In this document: positions 18,991-27,741 of the stretch, one piece after another
Layout: each line of letters starts with the position of its first letter
How positions within the stretch are numbered: the first letter of the stretch is position 1
Origin: Romboutsia weinsteinii
GTDB taxonomy: Bacteria > Bacillota > Clostridia > Peptostreptococcales > Peptostreptococcaceae
Length of the DNA stretch: 64,000 nucleotides
Direction of reading: 5' to 3'
Assembly: GCF_002250835.2 (NCBI RefSeq)
Contig: NZ_NOJY02000003.1
Span: 62,001-126,000, forward strand
The notes under the pieces: model-generated
The model's database searches: none
Told to the model about the DNA's origin: nothing
Seen by the model: the letters and a program-made list of their open reading frames with translations, nothing else
Made by a program: the position numbers and the translations under genes

Positions 18991-20061
18991 TTACTCGCTT
19001 AATCTTTTAATAATAGATTTATATCTATCATCTTCTCTTAAGAAATCATATACCTCATCTAACTCCATTCCCATTTTTATTATCTGCATCATATATTCTT
19101 TTGATTGCATTGATTTTGGAAATTCAAGAGTATTAAACATCTTATTGTCGTATATAGACTTATCATTATCCATAAGCTTTTCTACTGCATCAATATATTC
19201 TTCATAGTAATCTAATGCTTTTTCTAAATCTTTCTCTTTAGCATAAATTCTAGAAAGTGATGCACTATTTGTACCTAAACTTATATCCTCAATATTAAAC
19301 AATTTTATAAGATTTCTTTGAGTAAATAAAAGCTCCTTTGCATAATCCATCTTATTTTCTCTTACACTTATATTAGAAAAGCTATCTAAAAACAATTTTA
19401 TTCTATTTATACTCATTAGCATATTACCTTGAAGTATTTTTTTTGCTTCATCATATCTTTCTTGTTTTATATACAACGGAACTAACATATCATCTCTATT
19501 TATGACTTTGTTTGGAACAAGTAGTAATGCTTCCTCTGATTTATCATCTTCTCCTATCATAGAGTATAATGAACTTAAAACATAGTTAGACCCTTCACTT
19601 ATCTCAACATCATCACTAAGTGCTGATTGCTCAATTAATTCTATTGCCTTTTTTGCAAAATCTTGCATTCCTTCCTCAGTTTTAGCCTTTGATAGATACG
19701 TCATATATAAAGAACCTATCCTAAATTTTAAAAAGTGACTATTAGGATACTTCTGTATATAGTCATTACAAGCCTTGATTGCATCCTCTAAATCTTCAGT
19801 TTCAAATAATTTAGCACACTCTGCTGCAATTTCCATAACTTCTTCCTTAGTTATTTCCATTTCAAATCTTAGCAAACTATCTATACTAGTGTTGAAATAT
19901 CTAGCAATAGATGGAAGTAAGCTAATATCTGGATAAGCATTTTTACTTTCCCACTTAGAAACAGCTGCTGTTGATACTCCTACAGCTTTGGCAAGTTGTT
20001 CCTGAGTAATTCCATTTTCTTTTCTTAATTTATATATAACTTCACCAATAGGTAATTTCAT
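18991..20061 (-). CDS. XRE-family regulator with TPR-like C-terminus
   Basis: 356 residues. N-terminal helix-turn-helix (IYKLRKENGITQEQLAKAVGVSTAAVSKWE at about 9-38), then helical repeats with TPR character (CNDYIQKYPNSHFLKFRIGSLYM, LEKALDYYEEYIDAVEKLM). The layout resembles peptide- or ligand-sensing regulators, but clostridia have many such proteins without a known signal. Its own target may be near; the only adjacent operons are the TSUP pair and a YigZ gene. Confidence 0.85.
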   Translation of the reverse strand: MKLPIGEVIYKLRKENGITQEQLAKAVGVSTAAVSKWESKNAYPDISLLPSIARYFNTSIDSLLRFEMEITKEEVMEIAAECAKLFETEDLEDAIKACNDYIQKYPNSHFLKFRIGSLYMTYLSKAKTEEGMQDFAKKAIELIEQSALSDDVEISEGSNYVLSSLYSMIGEDDKSEEALLLVPNKVINRDDMLVPLYIKQERYDEAKKILQGNMLMSINRIKLFLDSFSNISVRENKMDYAKELLFTQRNLIKLFNIEDISLGTNSASLSRIYAKEKDLEKALDYYEEYIDAVEKLMDNDKSIYDNKMFNTLEFPKSMQSKEYMMQIIKMGMELDEVYDFLREDDRYKSIIKRLSE

Positions 20062-20209
20062 ACTTAATACCCCTTCTTAATTTGTATTTATAAGGCCTTA
20101 TACTATAGATTATATCTGTGAATTCTTATCCCTACAATGGACACATAATTAAGTATTGGTTATAATTTCTTAACTACTGGTTAAGTTTATTTATAATATT
20201 ATTTTATAT

Positions 20210-20854
20210 CTATAATATTAACTGCCCTTCTTTTTCAGATAAATAGAATTCTTCACCTAAAATAATATCAGCAGTTGCACTAGTTATATCCGTCATCTTA
20301 GCTATTAAATCATCTTTTTCTTCTATTCTTGAATAAACAACTATTTGCACATTTTCTTCATAAATAGTGTCCTTAATAAAGTACCCCATATTCATTATCT
20401 CATTTTGCACCTTGCCAAGTTGATTATAATCTATACCAATTTTAACCTCTTGATACATTATCTTTTCAATAACTTTACCTGCTTCTAGACCTATTTTCGC
20501 TCCCTTTGTGTAAGCTCTAACTAAGCCCCCAGCACCTAGTTTTATACCGCCAAAATATCTAGTAACAACAACTACTACATCTCTTAAATCTTCCTTTTTT
20601 ATAACTTCTAATGTTGGTATACCAGCTGTTCCTTGCGGTTCTCCATCATCACTATACCTTTGTATATTCATATTTTTACCAACTGTATATGCCCATACGT
20701 TATGTGTTGCATCCTTATGTTTTTTCTTTATCTCATTTACAAATTCTACAGCCTCTTCTTCTGTTTTTATTGGTTTTGCATATCCTATAAAAGTTGATTT
20801 TTCTATAATTATTTCATCTTGTCCATATTCATGTAAAGTTTTGTATCCGCTCAT
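20210..20854 (-). CDS. YigZ/IMPACT family protein
   Basis: 214 residues. UPF0029 N-terminal domain with HNVWAYTVGKNMNIQRYSDDGEPQGTAG and VVVVTRYFGGIKLGAGGLVRAY, plus the DUF1949 C-terminal domain. Related to eukaryotic IMPACT; the bacterial role is unclear, possibly translation-linked. Single gene, ribosome site TAGGAGGTAGGAA. Confidence 0.9.
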   Translation of the reverse strand: MSGYKTLHEYGQDEIIIEKSTFIGYAKPIKTEEEAVEFVNEIKKKHKDATHNVWAYTVGKNMNIQRYSDDGEPQGTAGIPTLEVIKKEDLRDVVVVVTRYFGGIKLGAGGLVRAYTKGAKIGLEAGKVIEKIMYQEVKIGIDYNQLGKVQNEIMNMGYFIKDTIYEENVQIVVYSRIEEKDDLIAKMTDITSATADIILGEEFYLSEKEGQLIL

Positions 20855-20995
20855 TTCCTACCTCCTACTACCTTATCTATTACTTATGTAAAATTTATCT
20901 ATTAAATAATAATCCTCTTATACTAACGTATCACTTACTTATATAAAATACACAAACTTATAAAATTATTATAGCCAATAAATATTTTAAATACA

Positions 20996-21026
20996 ATAAA
21001 GGAGTGGCATTTATCATGCCACTCCT
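20996..21026 (-). terminator. Terminator after the mannose-family PTS operon
   Basis: AGGAGTGGCAT ... ATGCCACTCCT with a 5-base loop, followed on the minus strand by TTTATTG. Confidence 0.75.
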
Positions 21027-21031
21027 ATTTT

Positions 21032-21433
21032 TTAGATTCCATCATCTGCAAATGTAACTGTTTTAGCTTGCGGTCTAATACTATTTATACCTGCATCCTT
21101 AATACCATCACAATCAATGTCGCATCCTAAAGATAACATCATTGTAGATTCTACAAGCATAGGTAGATTAGTTCCGCAAAATACTTCTATATTATCATAA
21201 TCTAGTGTTAATTCACTACTTACCTTAAATGGAGTACCACCAGCTAAGTCTGTGAATATATAAACCTTTTTATCAGTTTCTCTTACTAGACTTCTTATTT
21301 CTTCTTTTAAACTCTCTGGAGATTTTTCCTCAGTAAAATCTATAGGGTTAACAAAGTTATATTCGCCAACTATTAGGTTTAGGCTAGTTTTAAGTCCAGT
21401 CCCAAACTTTCCATGTCCTGTTATTATAATCAT
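21032..21433 (-). CDS. PTS mannose/fructose/sorbose family EIIA
   Basis: 133 residues. MIIITGHGKFGTGLKTSL has the phospho-accepting histidine (H7) and IFTDLAGGTPF is the family loop. Receives phosphate from HPr and passes it to EIIB. Last gene of the EIIB-EIIC-EIID-EIIA operon, 10 bases after EIID. Confidence 0.9.
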   Translation of the reverse strand: MIIITGHGKFGTGLKTSLNLIVGEYNFVNPIDFTEEKSPESLKEEIRSLVRETDKKVYIFTDLAGGTPFKVSSELTLDYDNIEVFCGTNLPMLVESTMMLSLGCDIDCDGIKDAGINSIRPQAKTVTFADDGI

Positions 21434-21443
21434 TAGTATCCTC

Positions 21444-22292
21444 CTAGAATTTAAATACTCCTATAAATGCTCCTATTAATCCAATTAATACTAATACTAA
21501 TATATTTACTAATGGAGAAACATTCTTCTTAACTAACCCATACATACCAAATGTTACTGCAAGTGGTAATACACAAGGCATTATAGAATCTAATATTTTT
21601 TGTAAATCTATAGTTCCAGACATACTTAAAGATTCCGGAGTAACTAAAGTAATACTTACATATGAAGCTATTAACGCACCTGCTACTATCATACCAAGTA
21701 CTGTAGCTGCTCTAGTAAATTCTTTAGCATTTTTAGTAAGTTTAGATATTCCTTCAACCCCTACTTTATATGACCAATGCATTAAACCAAATCTTAGCCC
21801 TAAATGAACAACGTTGAATAATACAAAGAATATGATTGGACCTAATATACTACCTTGAAGAGAAAGGTTTGCCCCAATACCTGCTGATATTGGCAATAAT
21901 GTAAACCAGAATATAGCATCCCCTATACCACCTAAAGGTCCCATTGCCGCAACTCTTAGTGCACGTATAGTTTGAACATCAGATTTCTTTTGCTCAAGCG
22001 ATAATATTATACCCATAACAAATGTTATTAAGAATGGATGACAGTTGAAAAATTCTAAGTTGTGCTTCATTGATGTGCTTAAATCTTCTTTGTTTTTGTG
22101 TATTTTTTTAAGTCCTGGAAGTATAGAATATAGCCATCCACCAGCTTGCATTCTTTCATAGTTAAATGATGCCTGTAAGAACATTGATCTCCAAGCCATT
22201 TTATTTAATGTTTTATTATCAAGAGTTTCCCCTTCAGTCTTATCTATATACTCTTTTTGACCTCTCATCATTGTTTCTGTATTAGATGCCAT
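21444..22292 (-). CDS. PTS mannose/fructose/sorbose family EIID
   Basis: 282 residues. Soluble N-terminal part with LNKMAWRSMFLQASFNYERMQAGGW, then AAMGPLGGIGDAIFW and three to four C-terminal membrane segments. The EIID subunit forms the membrane channel with EIIC. Its start overlaps the EIIC end by 11 bases. Confidence 0.92.
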   Translation of the reverse strand: MASNTETMMRGQKEYIDKTEGETLDNKTLNKMAWRSMFLQASFNYERMQAGGWLYSILPGLKKIHKNKEDLSTSMKHNLEFFNCHPFLITFVMGIILSLEQKKSDVQTIRALRVAAMGPLGGIGDAIFWFTLLPISAGIGANLSLQGSILGPIIFFVLFNVVHLGLRFGLMHWSYKVGVEGISKLTKNAKEFTRAATVLGMIVAGALIASYVSITLVTPESLSMSGTIDLQKILDSIMPCVLPLAVTFGMYGLVKKNVSPLVNILVLVLIGLIGAFIGVFKF

Positions 22293-23049
22293 CGCTCATA
22301 CCTCCTCCTGTATTTTTAGTTTTCATACTTACATGGAAGTCATAGATTGCTGCAGCTATACCAACCATAGCTATAGCTAAAAGTGGTAATTTTCCATATG
22401 CTACTAATACAAATCCTAATATCATAAATATTGCATATTCTTTACTTAACATAACTTTAAGTAACATTGCAAATCCTAATGCTGGCATCATCTTTCCTGC
22501 AGCTGTTAATCCATCCCAAACCCATAGAGGTAATATCTCTGTTAACTTTTGACCTATTGCTTGACCTGCCAATAATCCAGCTAAAACTATTAAAGCAAAA
22601 GATACTGCTAATATTCCCATTGCCATATAGTTTACCTTATCTATACCTTTAGGATTAGCATTATCAGCTGCTTTGTCGCATAGACCCATTAATGGTGACA
22701 TTACTGTAAATAAAAGTGTAACTGCATATTGGCCAAGTAATGCAAATGGTATTGCAAGTGGTAATGCAGCAGAAGTATCAAGACCTGATTGTATTGCAAA
22801 CACTGTTGCCATTATTCCACCTATAACAGCATTTGGTGGTTGTGCTCCACCTACTGGCATTGCACCTATCATCATAAGTTCATAAGAACCACCAACTATA
22901 AGACCTGTTTGTAAATCCCCCATGATAGCTCCAATTATTGGTCCAACTACTATCGGTCTATATAACGACTCTAAGAAGTTGAATTGATCTACGGCAGCTA
23001 TCATTGTTACTATTAGAATAAGAACAATTTGTATGACGTTTAAATCCAT
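22282..23049 (-). CDS. PTS mannose/fructose/sorbose family EIIC
   Basis: 255 residues, about seven to eight membrane segments. PIVVGPIIGAIMGDLQTGLIVGGSYELMMIGAMPVGGAQPPN is the classic EIIC signature region. Sugar specificity cannot be read; mannose-family PTSs carry mannose, sorbose, GalNAc and others. Ribosome site AAGGGGGTAAATTTT, 13 bases after EIIB. Confidence 0.92.
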   Translation of the reverse strand: MDLNVIQIVLILIVTMIAAVDQFNFLESLYRPIVVGPIIGAIMGDLQTGLIVGGSYELMMIGAMPVGGAQPPNAVIGGIMATVFAIQSGLDTSAALPLAIPFALLGQYAVTLLFTVMSPLMGLCDKAADNANPKGIDKVNYMAMGILAVSFALIVLAGLLAGQAIGQKLTEILPLWVWDGLTAAGKMMPALGFAMLLKVMLSKEYAIFMILGFVLVAYGKLPLLAIAMVGIAAAIYDFHVSMKTKNTGGGMSDGI

Positions 23050-23062
23050 AAAATTTACCCCC

Positions 23063-23539
23063 TTATTTGAATAATTCTTCTATATTCTCAGCAGACTCAC
23101 TTGGAACTCTCCTGATTTCTAGCTCTACCCCTAATTCTCTAAGACGTCTAAATGCATTTACGTCATCACTATCTACACAAACCGCTTTTGATACTTGTCT
23201 TTTACCTTCTGCCATATGCATATTTCCTATATTAACTTTTTTTATAGGTACTCCCCCCTCAACTAACTTAACTACATCTTGAGGATTTTCACATATTATT
23301 GCAATATGTTGTGACTCACTTGCTCTCCCTATAATGTTTATTGTTTTTTCTATTGAAAAATACCTTGTTTGTGCAAAACTTGGTGCTGCCATATCCATAA
23401 GCCCTTGTCTAAAATCATTTGTAGAAACTTCATCATTTGCGACTAATAATAGGTTAGCTCCAACACTAGAAGACCACATTGTCGCTACCTGTCCATGAAT
23501 AAGTCTGTTATCAATTCTTGTTAATACTATATTTGGCAT
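23063..23539 (-). CDS. PTS mannose/fructose/sorbose family EIIB
   Basis: 158 residues. IVLTRIDNRLIHGQVATMW carries the phospho-accepting histidine (H15). GNMHMAEGKRQVSKAVCV resembles the amino-sugar (Aga-type) branch, a weak hint that the sugar is an N-acetylated hexosamine. Start is ATG 23537-23539 after GGGGTGGAG. First gene of the operon; no adjacent LevR-type activator and no -24/-12 sigma-54 promoter seen in 23549-23690. Confidence 0.9.
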   Translation of the reverse strand: MPNIVLTRIDNRLIHGQVATMWSSSVGANLLLVANDEVSTNDFRQGLMDMAAPSFAQTRYFSIEKTINIIGRASESQHIAIICENPQDVVKLVEGGVPIKKVNIGNMHMAEGKRQVSKAVCVDSDDVNAFRRLRELGVELEIRRVPSESAENIEELFK

Positions 23540-23688
23540 AATCTCCACCCCTTATAAATTACTAAATTTTGTTACTATGTATTTGTTAATTAAAGTATAG
23601 TCCATTTCATCTTAGGCTGTTTATCATTTTATATTTCGTATTTGTCTTTTTGTATTTTAACTTTAATTTCTTTTTATAATAAATATAT

Positions 23689-23721
23689 AAAAAAAAGAAA
23701 GGGAATATTCCCTTTCTTTTT
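23689..23721. terminator. Hairpin terminator after the Nudix gene
   Basis: AAAAAGAAAGGGAATATTCCCTTTCTTTTT, a long palindrome that could act on both strands. The Nudix gene reads into it. Confidence 0.75.
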
Positions 23722-23727
23722 ATATAT

Positions 23728-24177
23728 TTATTTACAATTTACAGCCAGGCTTTGATCCTCTGAGCCTTTTTTCTTAATTTCTTTATATTTTTTATAAGAT
23801 AGTTCAACCAATGATTTTTCTTTACTGTGTGTAAGCATTTCTACTGCTTCCTTAACTTTAAAGAATCCACCCTCTTTAAACTCATCCTTAAGTATGTATT
23901 TCGATTCATTAGATTCCATAATATACCAAACAACAGCATTACATACTTCTTGTTGTCTACTTCTTGAGTAGAACTCATACATAGTATCTCCTGCTACATC
24001 TAGTACCTTAGCAATTGCACCTGTTTCTTCTGCTACTCTTTTTACTGCACTATCAACTGGTAAACCATTTTCATATATTTTACCTTTTGGAAGTGTCCAT
24101 TCATTTCTATCATTTTTTAATATAAGTACTTTATTAGCATAAAATACTACACCACCTGCACAATGTCTCACTATCAT
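23728..24177 (-). CDS. Nudix-fold hydrolase with an altered Nudix box
   Basis: 149 residues, Nudix fold (RHCAGGVVFYANKVLILKND, LPKGK). The box normally reads G-x5-E-x7-RE-U-x-EE-x-G-U. Here it is GKIYENGLPVDSAVKRV then AEETGA: the first Glu is Gly, and RE is KR, but the metal-binding EE pair and the final Gly remain. Pyrophosphatase activity is likely but not assured. Single gene ahead of a terminator. Confidence 0.8.
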   Translation of the reverse strand: MIVRHCAGGVVFYANKVLILKNDRNEWTLPKGKIYENGLPVDSAVKRVAEETGAIAKVLDVAGDTMYEFYSRSRQQEVCNAVVWYIMESNESKYILKDEFKEGGFFKVKEAVEMLTHSKEKSLVELSYKKYKEIKKKGSEDQSLAVNCK

Positions 24178-24284
24178 TTTAAACCCCTCCTATTAACTGT
24201 TTTTTTATGTTAACTTCTGGAGAAACATACTCTGCCAATAACTTGTTTTGTTAATTATATGTTAACATTAAAGCTATTATGTTA

Positions 24285-24947
24285 TTAATCTTCTTTTTCT
24301 AGTATGTCAATGGCTTCATCGTAAGCTCTTAATACATAGTCTTTTTCAAACTGCTTTTTGTTCTTTAATTGCTTTAACATTTTTAAGCTGTTTTTATTTC
24401 CTATTTTCGCCAGTGCCTTTGCACAGTATTGACGTGTTTGTGCATTAGTGTCGTATAAACCTCTCTGCAAATACTCTCTACTACTTGGTGATTGTATCTT
24501 TCGAAGTGCTGAATAAGTTACTCTTCTTACACCAGAGTGCCTATGTCCAGTTAAGGTATGTAGTAAATTTAAGAATTTGTCTTCTTTAAGCTCTCCAGTT
24601 ACCCAGATTAAAGTAATTAAATCTTCAGCATTTCGCTCTGTGATAATTCTTTTATAAAGCTTTCTCTTAAAATCTACCATCCTTTCTGCATCTAAGCCTA
24701 CAATAAAATCTAATCTTTTTTGTTTATCAAGCTCTAAAAACCTATCTAGGACATCTTTAGATAACTCTAACTTGTCTTTTAACATAGACTTTATTTCAAG
24801 CTTTGCCCTTATTAATTGATCATTTACTTCTGAGACTGATAAATTTCTTATCTTGCTTATTTGAGATACTGTTTTAGATTCTTTGTATAAAAGATAGGTT
24901 ATAAAGTAATCTTCTAAAGAGTCAATATTGTCCCAGGTTATATTCAT
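24285..24947 (-). CDS. HEAT-repeat protein
   Basis: 220 residues. N-terminal helix-turn-helix-like part (SKTVSQISKIRNLSVSEVNDQLIRAK) and C-terminal HEAT repeats (SGVRRVTYSALRKIQSPSS, NAQTRQYCAKALAKIGNKNS). Soluble scaffold or regulator; partner unknown. Only 8 bases separate it from hflX upstream, so the two are cotranscribed. Confidence 0.75.
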   Translation of the reverse strand: MNITWDNIDSLEDYFITYLLYKESKTVSQISKIRNLSVSEVNDQLIRAKLEIKSMLKDKLELSKDVLDRFLELDKQKRLDFIVGLDAERMVDFKRKLYKRIITERNAEDLITLIWVTGELKEDKFLNLLHTLTGHRHSGVRRVTYSALRKIQSPSSREYLQRGLYDTNAQTRQYCAKALAKIGNKNSLKMLKQLKNKKQFEKDYVLRAYDEAIDILEKED

Positions 24948-24955
24948 ATTATTAC

Positions 24956-26251
24956 CTACTTATCCAATATATACTCTTTATATATATTATAGTCTTCTTC
25001 ATCTAAATTTACATCAACCGTTATTCCACTTTCCCCATATTCAAAATTATCTACGTTATATTTATCCTTAACCTTACTAAATATATCTCCTCTTTCATAA
25101 GGTAGTGAAAGTGTTACTGAATAAGTATTTTCCATTAACGCCTCTTCAATCATATGAATTAATTTATCCATATTTATACCTTTTTTAGCTGATATATAAA
25201 CTGCATCTCCTTGGTTTTTCGGATATATATCTAGTTCTAGTCTATCAATCTTGTTATATACAAGTATAGTAGGCTTTTGATCTGCCTTTAGCTCCTTAAG
25301 TACCTTTTCAGTAGTATTCTTTTGTAATTCATAGCTATCATTAGTAGCATCAATTACATGTATAATTAAATCTGCATACTGAACCTCTTCTAAGGTTGCT
25401 TTAAAAGCTTCTACTAAATCATGGGGAAGTTTACTAACAAATCCAACAGTATCTACTACTAAAAATTCTTTTTTATTTGGTAGTAGGGCTTTTCTAAGAG
25501 TTACATCAAGCGTTGCAAATAGCATATCTTTTGCAAGCACTTCTTTTGCTTGCTCATAATCTTTATGTGTCTTTATTAATTCGTTAAGTAAAGTTGATTT
25601 TCCTGCATTTGTATAACCTACAAGGGCAACTATCGGTATATTAGACTTTAAACGTTGAGTTCTTTGAGTCTCTCTATTTTTCTTAACATCTCTAAGCTCA
25701 CGTCTTATATCAGCAGCTTTATTAAGTATATGTCTCTTATCTACTTCTAACTTTTGTTCACCTGGCCCTCTTGTACCTATACCAGCACCAGTTCTACTCA
25801 TTGCTCCACCCATTCCGTATAGTCTAGGAAGTCTATACTTTAACTGAGCAAGCTCAACTTGAAGCTTACCTTCTCTACTTAGAGCTCTCTGTGCAAATAT
25901 ATCTAATATTAGAGTAGTTCTATCAATAACTTTTACTCCAACTATTTCTTCAATATTTCTTATCTGAGCTCCTGATAGCTCATCGTTAAATACTACTAAA
26001 GTAGCTTCTAAAGAATCACAATATGCTCTTATTTCATCTACCTTACCTTTACCTATAAATAATGCAGCATCTCTAGTCTGCTTATTTTGTATAAGACTTC
26101 CAACTACCTCTGCTCCAGCAGCTTTAGCTAATTCTTTTAGTTCGTCCATAGATTCATTTATATCTATATCATCAATTCTTCTTGCTGTCGACGTTATATT
26201 AAGTCCTACAAGCAATGCTTTTTCTATTACTTTGTCGTTGTTTTCTTGCAT
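24956..26251 (-). CDS. hflX: GTPase HflX
   Basis: 431 residues. N-terminal HflX domain (LVGLNITSTARRID, GKVDEIRAYCDSLEATLVVFNDELSGAQIRNIE), linker with GIGTRGPGEQKLEVDKR, and a G domain: G1 GYTNAGKST, G3 DTVGF, G4 NKID, G5 SAKKG. Rescues stalled 70S and splits ribosomes after stress. First gene of a two-gene unit with the HEAT protein. Confidence 0.94.
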   Translation of the reverse strand: MQENNDKVIEKALLVGLNITSTARRIDDIDINESMDELKELAKAAGAEVVGSLIQNKQTRDAALFIGKGKVDEIRAYCDSLEATLVVFNDELSGAQIRNIEEIVGVKVIDRTTLILDIFAQRALSREGKLQVELAQLKYRLPRLYGMGGAMSRTGAGIGTRGPGEQKLEVDKRHILNKAADIRRELRDVKKNRETQRTQRLKSNIPIVALVGYTNAGKSTLLNELIKTHKDYEQAKEVLAKDMLFATLDVTLRKALLPNKKEFLVVDTVGFVSKLPHDLVEAFKATLEEVQYADLIIHVIDATNDSYELQKNTTEKVLKELKADQKPTILVYNKIDRLELDIYPKNQGDAVYISAKKGINMDKLIHMIEEALMENTYSVTLSLPYERGDIFSKVKDKYNVDNFEYGESGITVDVNLDEEDYNIYKEYILDK

Positions 26252-26397
26252 TCTTACACCTCATTTTCGATATGGTTTATTATTATCTATTTATTATACC
26301 ACTAACTTTATATTCTCACCCATACGCAAATTTATCAATACCTAAATTGTAAAAATTTAGTATAATCATAGTATGACCAAATCTAGGAGGAAATAAA

Positions 26398-26661
26398 ATG
26401 AGTGATAATTATAAATTTTTCAATCATAAAAATTGCGAATATTTTCCATGCCACAAGACAAGTAAGCCCGAAGAGTTTAATTGTCTATTCTGCTACTGCC
26501 CTTTATATGCTTTAGGTAAAAACTGTGGCGGTAATTTTAAATATAGTGAAAGTGGTATAAAGGATTGCTCTAGTTGTATGTTACCTCATAATAAGAAAAA
26601 TTATGAATATATTATGAGTAAGTTTCAAGATATAGTTAAGGTGGCTAGTAAAGAAGATTAA
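26398..26661 (+). CDS. Cysteine-rich small domain protein
   Basis: 87 residues with ten cysteines: HKNCEYFPCHKT, FNCLFCYCPLYALGKNCGGNF, KDCSSCMLPH. This matches the cysteine-rich small domain family (PF04071), often fused to or next to cobalamin genes and presumed to bind metal. Ribosome site AGGAGGAAATAAA; own terminator. Confidence 0.85.
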   Translation: MSDNYKFFNHKNCEYFPCHKTSKPEEFNCLFCYCPLYALGKNCGGNFKYSESGIKDCSSCMLPHNKKNYEYIMSKFQDIVKVASKED

Positions 26662-26677
26662 TAGATCACTTATACAA

Positions 26678-26718
26678 ATACCCTCTATTTCATAGCTGAT
26701 GAGATAGAGGGTATTTTT
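26678..26718 (+). terminator. Terminator after the cysteine-rich gene
   Basis: ATACCCTCTATTTC ... GAGATAGAGGGTAT, then TTTTTT. Confidence 0.85.
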
Positions 26719-26780
26719 TAGCATAAAATCAGGTTATGTACTATATTAGCTAAAGACTAGGCTTATTCCTTTACTAGTAC

Positions 26781-27425
26781 TTAATGATTAAGTTTAAATG
26801 TATTTGCTTTTAAATATTTATATATCGCGTATATTATAATGCTAGAAATAAATATCAATACAAGTATCATAATACCAGCATGTAAGAAAAACTCCTGAGG
26901 TAATATATTTATAACAGGATCAAGCATTGGGTCAAATATCCAATAATCATTATCGAATAATAGCTCATGGAATATTACAAAACTTTTATCAAAATTTATT
27001 AGTATTGGTATGGCTAAAGTTATTGGTAATATAATTAATGTTCTTGATGTCCACTTTAATATCTCTATATTTTTATCTTTCATACTTACAAATGCTCCAA
27101 CTATACAAACAATAATACATACTATAAATAACTTAATTACATTTTGAACAATTTCTCTTACCTCTTCAAAATGAATTTTCCCTTGTGGCGAAGATTTTAT
27201 AGTAGGCATCTCGAATTCACCAGATACCTTGCCAAGGTTGTAATCTATAAGATAGTCATAATTAAGCTTTATTTCTTCTTCACTAATATTTGTGATTTCA
27301 GGTATATGTAAGTAATCTATATCAAAATAATAAAGCTCTTTAAATCCCACAGTAAATCTAATTATACCCCCGATAATTAATAAGCTAAAAAATATAGAAA
27401 AAACTACATTTTTAAAAATCCTCAA
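26781..27425 (-). CDS. TIGR01906-type membrane protein
   Basis: 214 residues. A single N-terminal membrane segment, an extracellular segment of about 65 residues with LNYDYLIDYNLG (the family hallmark NY..L..YN), then three more membrane segments. Matches the TIGR01906/DUF1461 family of Gram-positive integral membrane proteins of unknown function (LIT-related fold has been suggested for some). Single gene. Confidence 0.75.
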   Translation of the reverse strand: MRIFKNVVFSIFFSLLIIGGIIRFTVGFKELYYFDIDYLHIPEITNISEEEIKLNYDYLIDYNLGKVSGEFEMPTIKSSPQGKIHFEEVREIVQNVIKLFIVCIIVCIVGAFVSMKDKNIEILKWTSRTLIILPITLAIPILINFDKSFVIFHELLFDNDYWIFDPMLDPVINILPQEFFLHAGIMILVLIFISSIIIYAIYKYLKANTFKLNH

Positions 27426-27741
27426 TATACTTCACCTTCTTCTCTAATAATTAATTATTTATTCTACCTTATCCTATAATATAAATCTATAAATAATATT
27501 AAATTCTTTAATTATAACATTTCGGAGGAAAGCAATACAATATATTCTCAGGTATAACGCACTGTAGACCTTATTGCCAAAAGTATCAGCCCCTTATCGC
27601 ACTAAGAATTGGTATATACATGCTTGTTAAATAGTAAATATTAATGGATACGAAAAGTACAGATAAATATTTTCAAAGGAATGTTTAATACTTTTATGAC
27701 TAGCTTATAAATTAAGATTAGGTATGAGAAAGGAGATTATA
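27426..27741. other. 316-base intergenic region, partly unexplained
   Basis: Mostly A+T-rich leader DNA, but 27530-27615 has clearly higher G+C than its surroundings. On the minus strand it gives an open stretch beginning ADTFGNKVYSALYLR with no start codon. No terminator or known riboswitch pattern seen. The glycosyltransferase promoter must lie downstream of this block. Confidence 0.4.

Noticed and set aside
23549-23690. Sigma-54 promoter for the mannose-family PTS
   Set aside because: No GG/GC pair at -24/-12 spacing in the leader and no LevR-type activator nearby.
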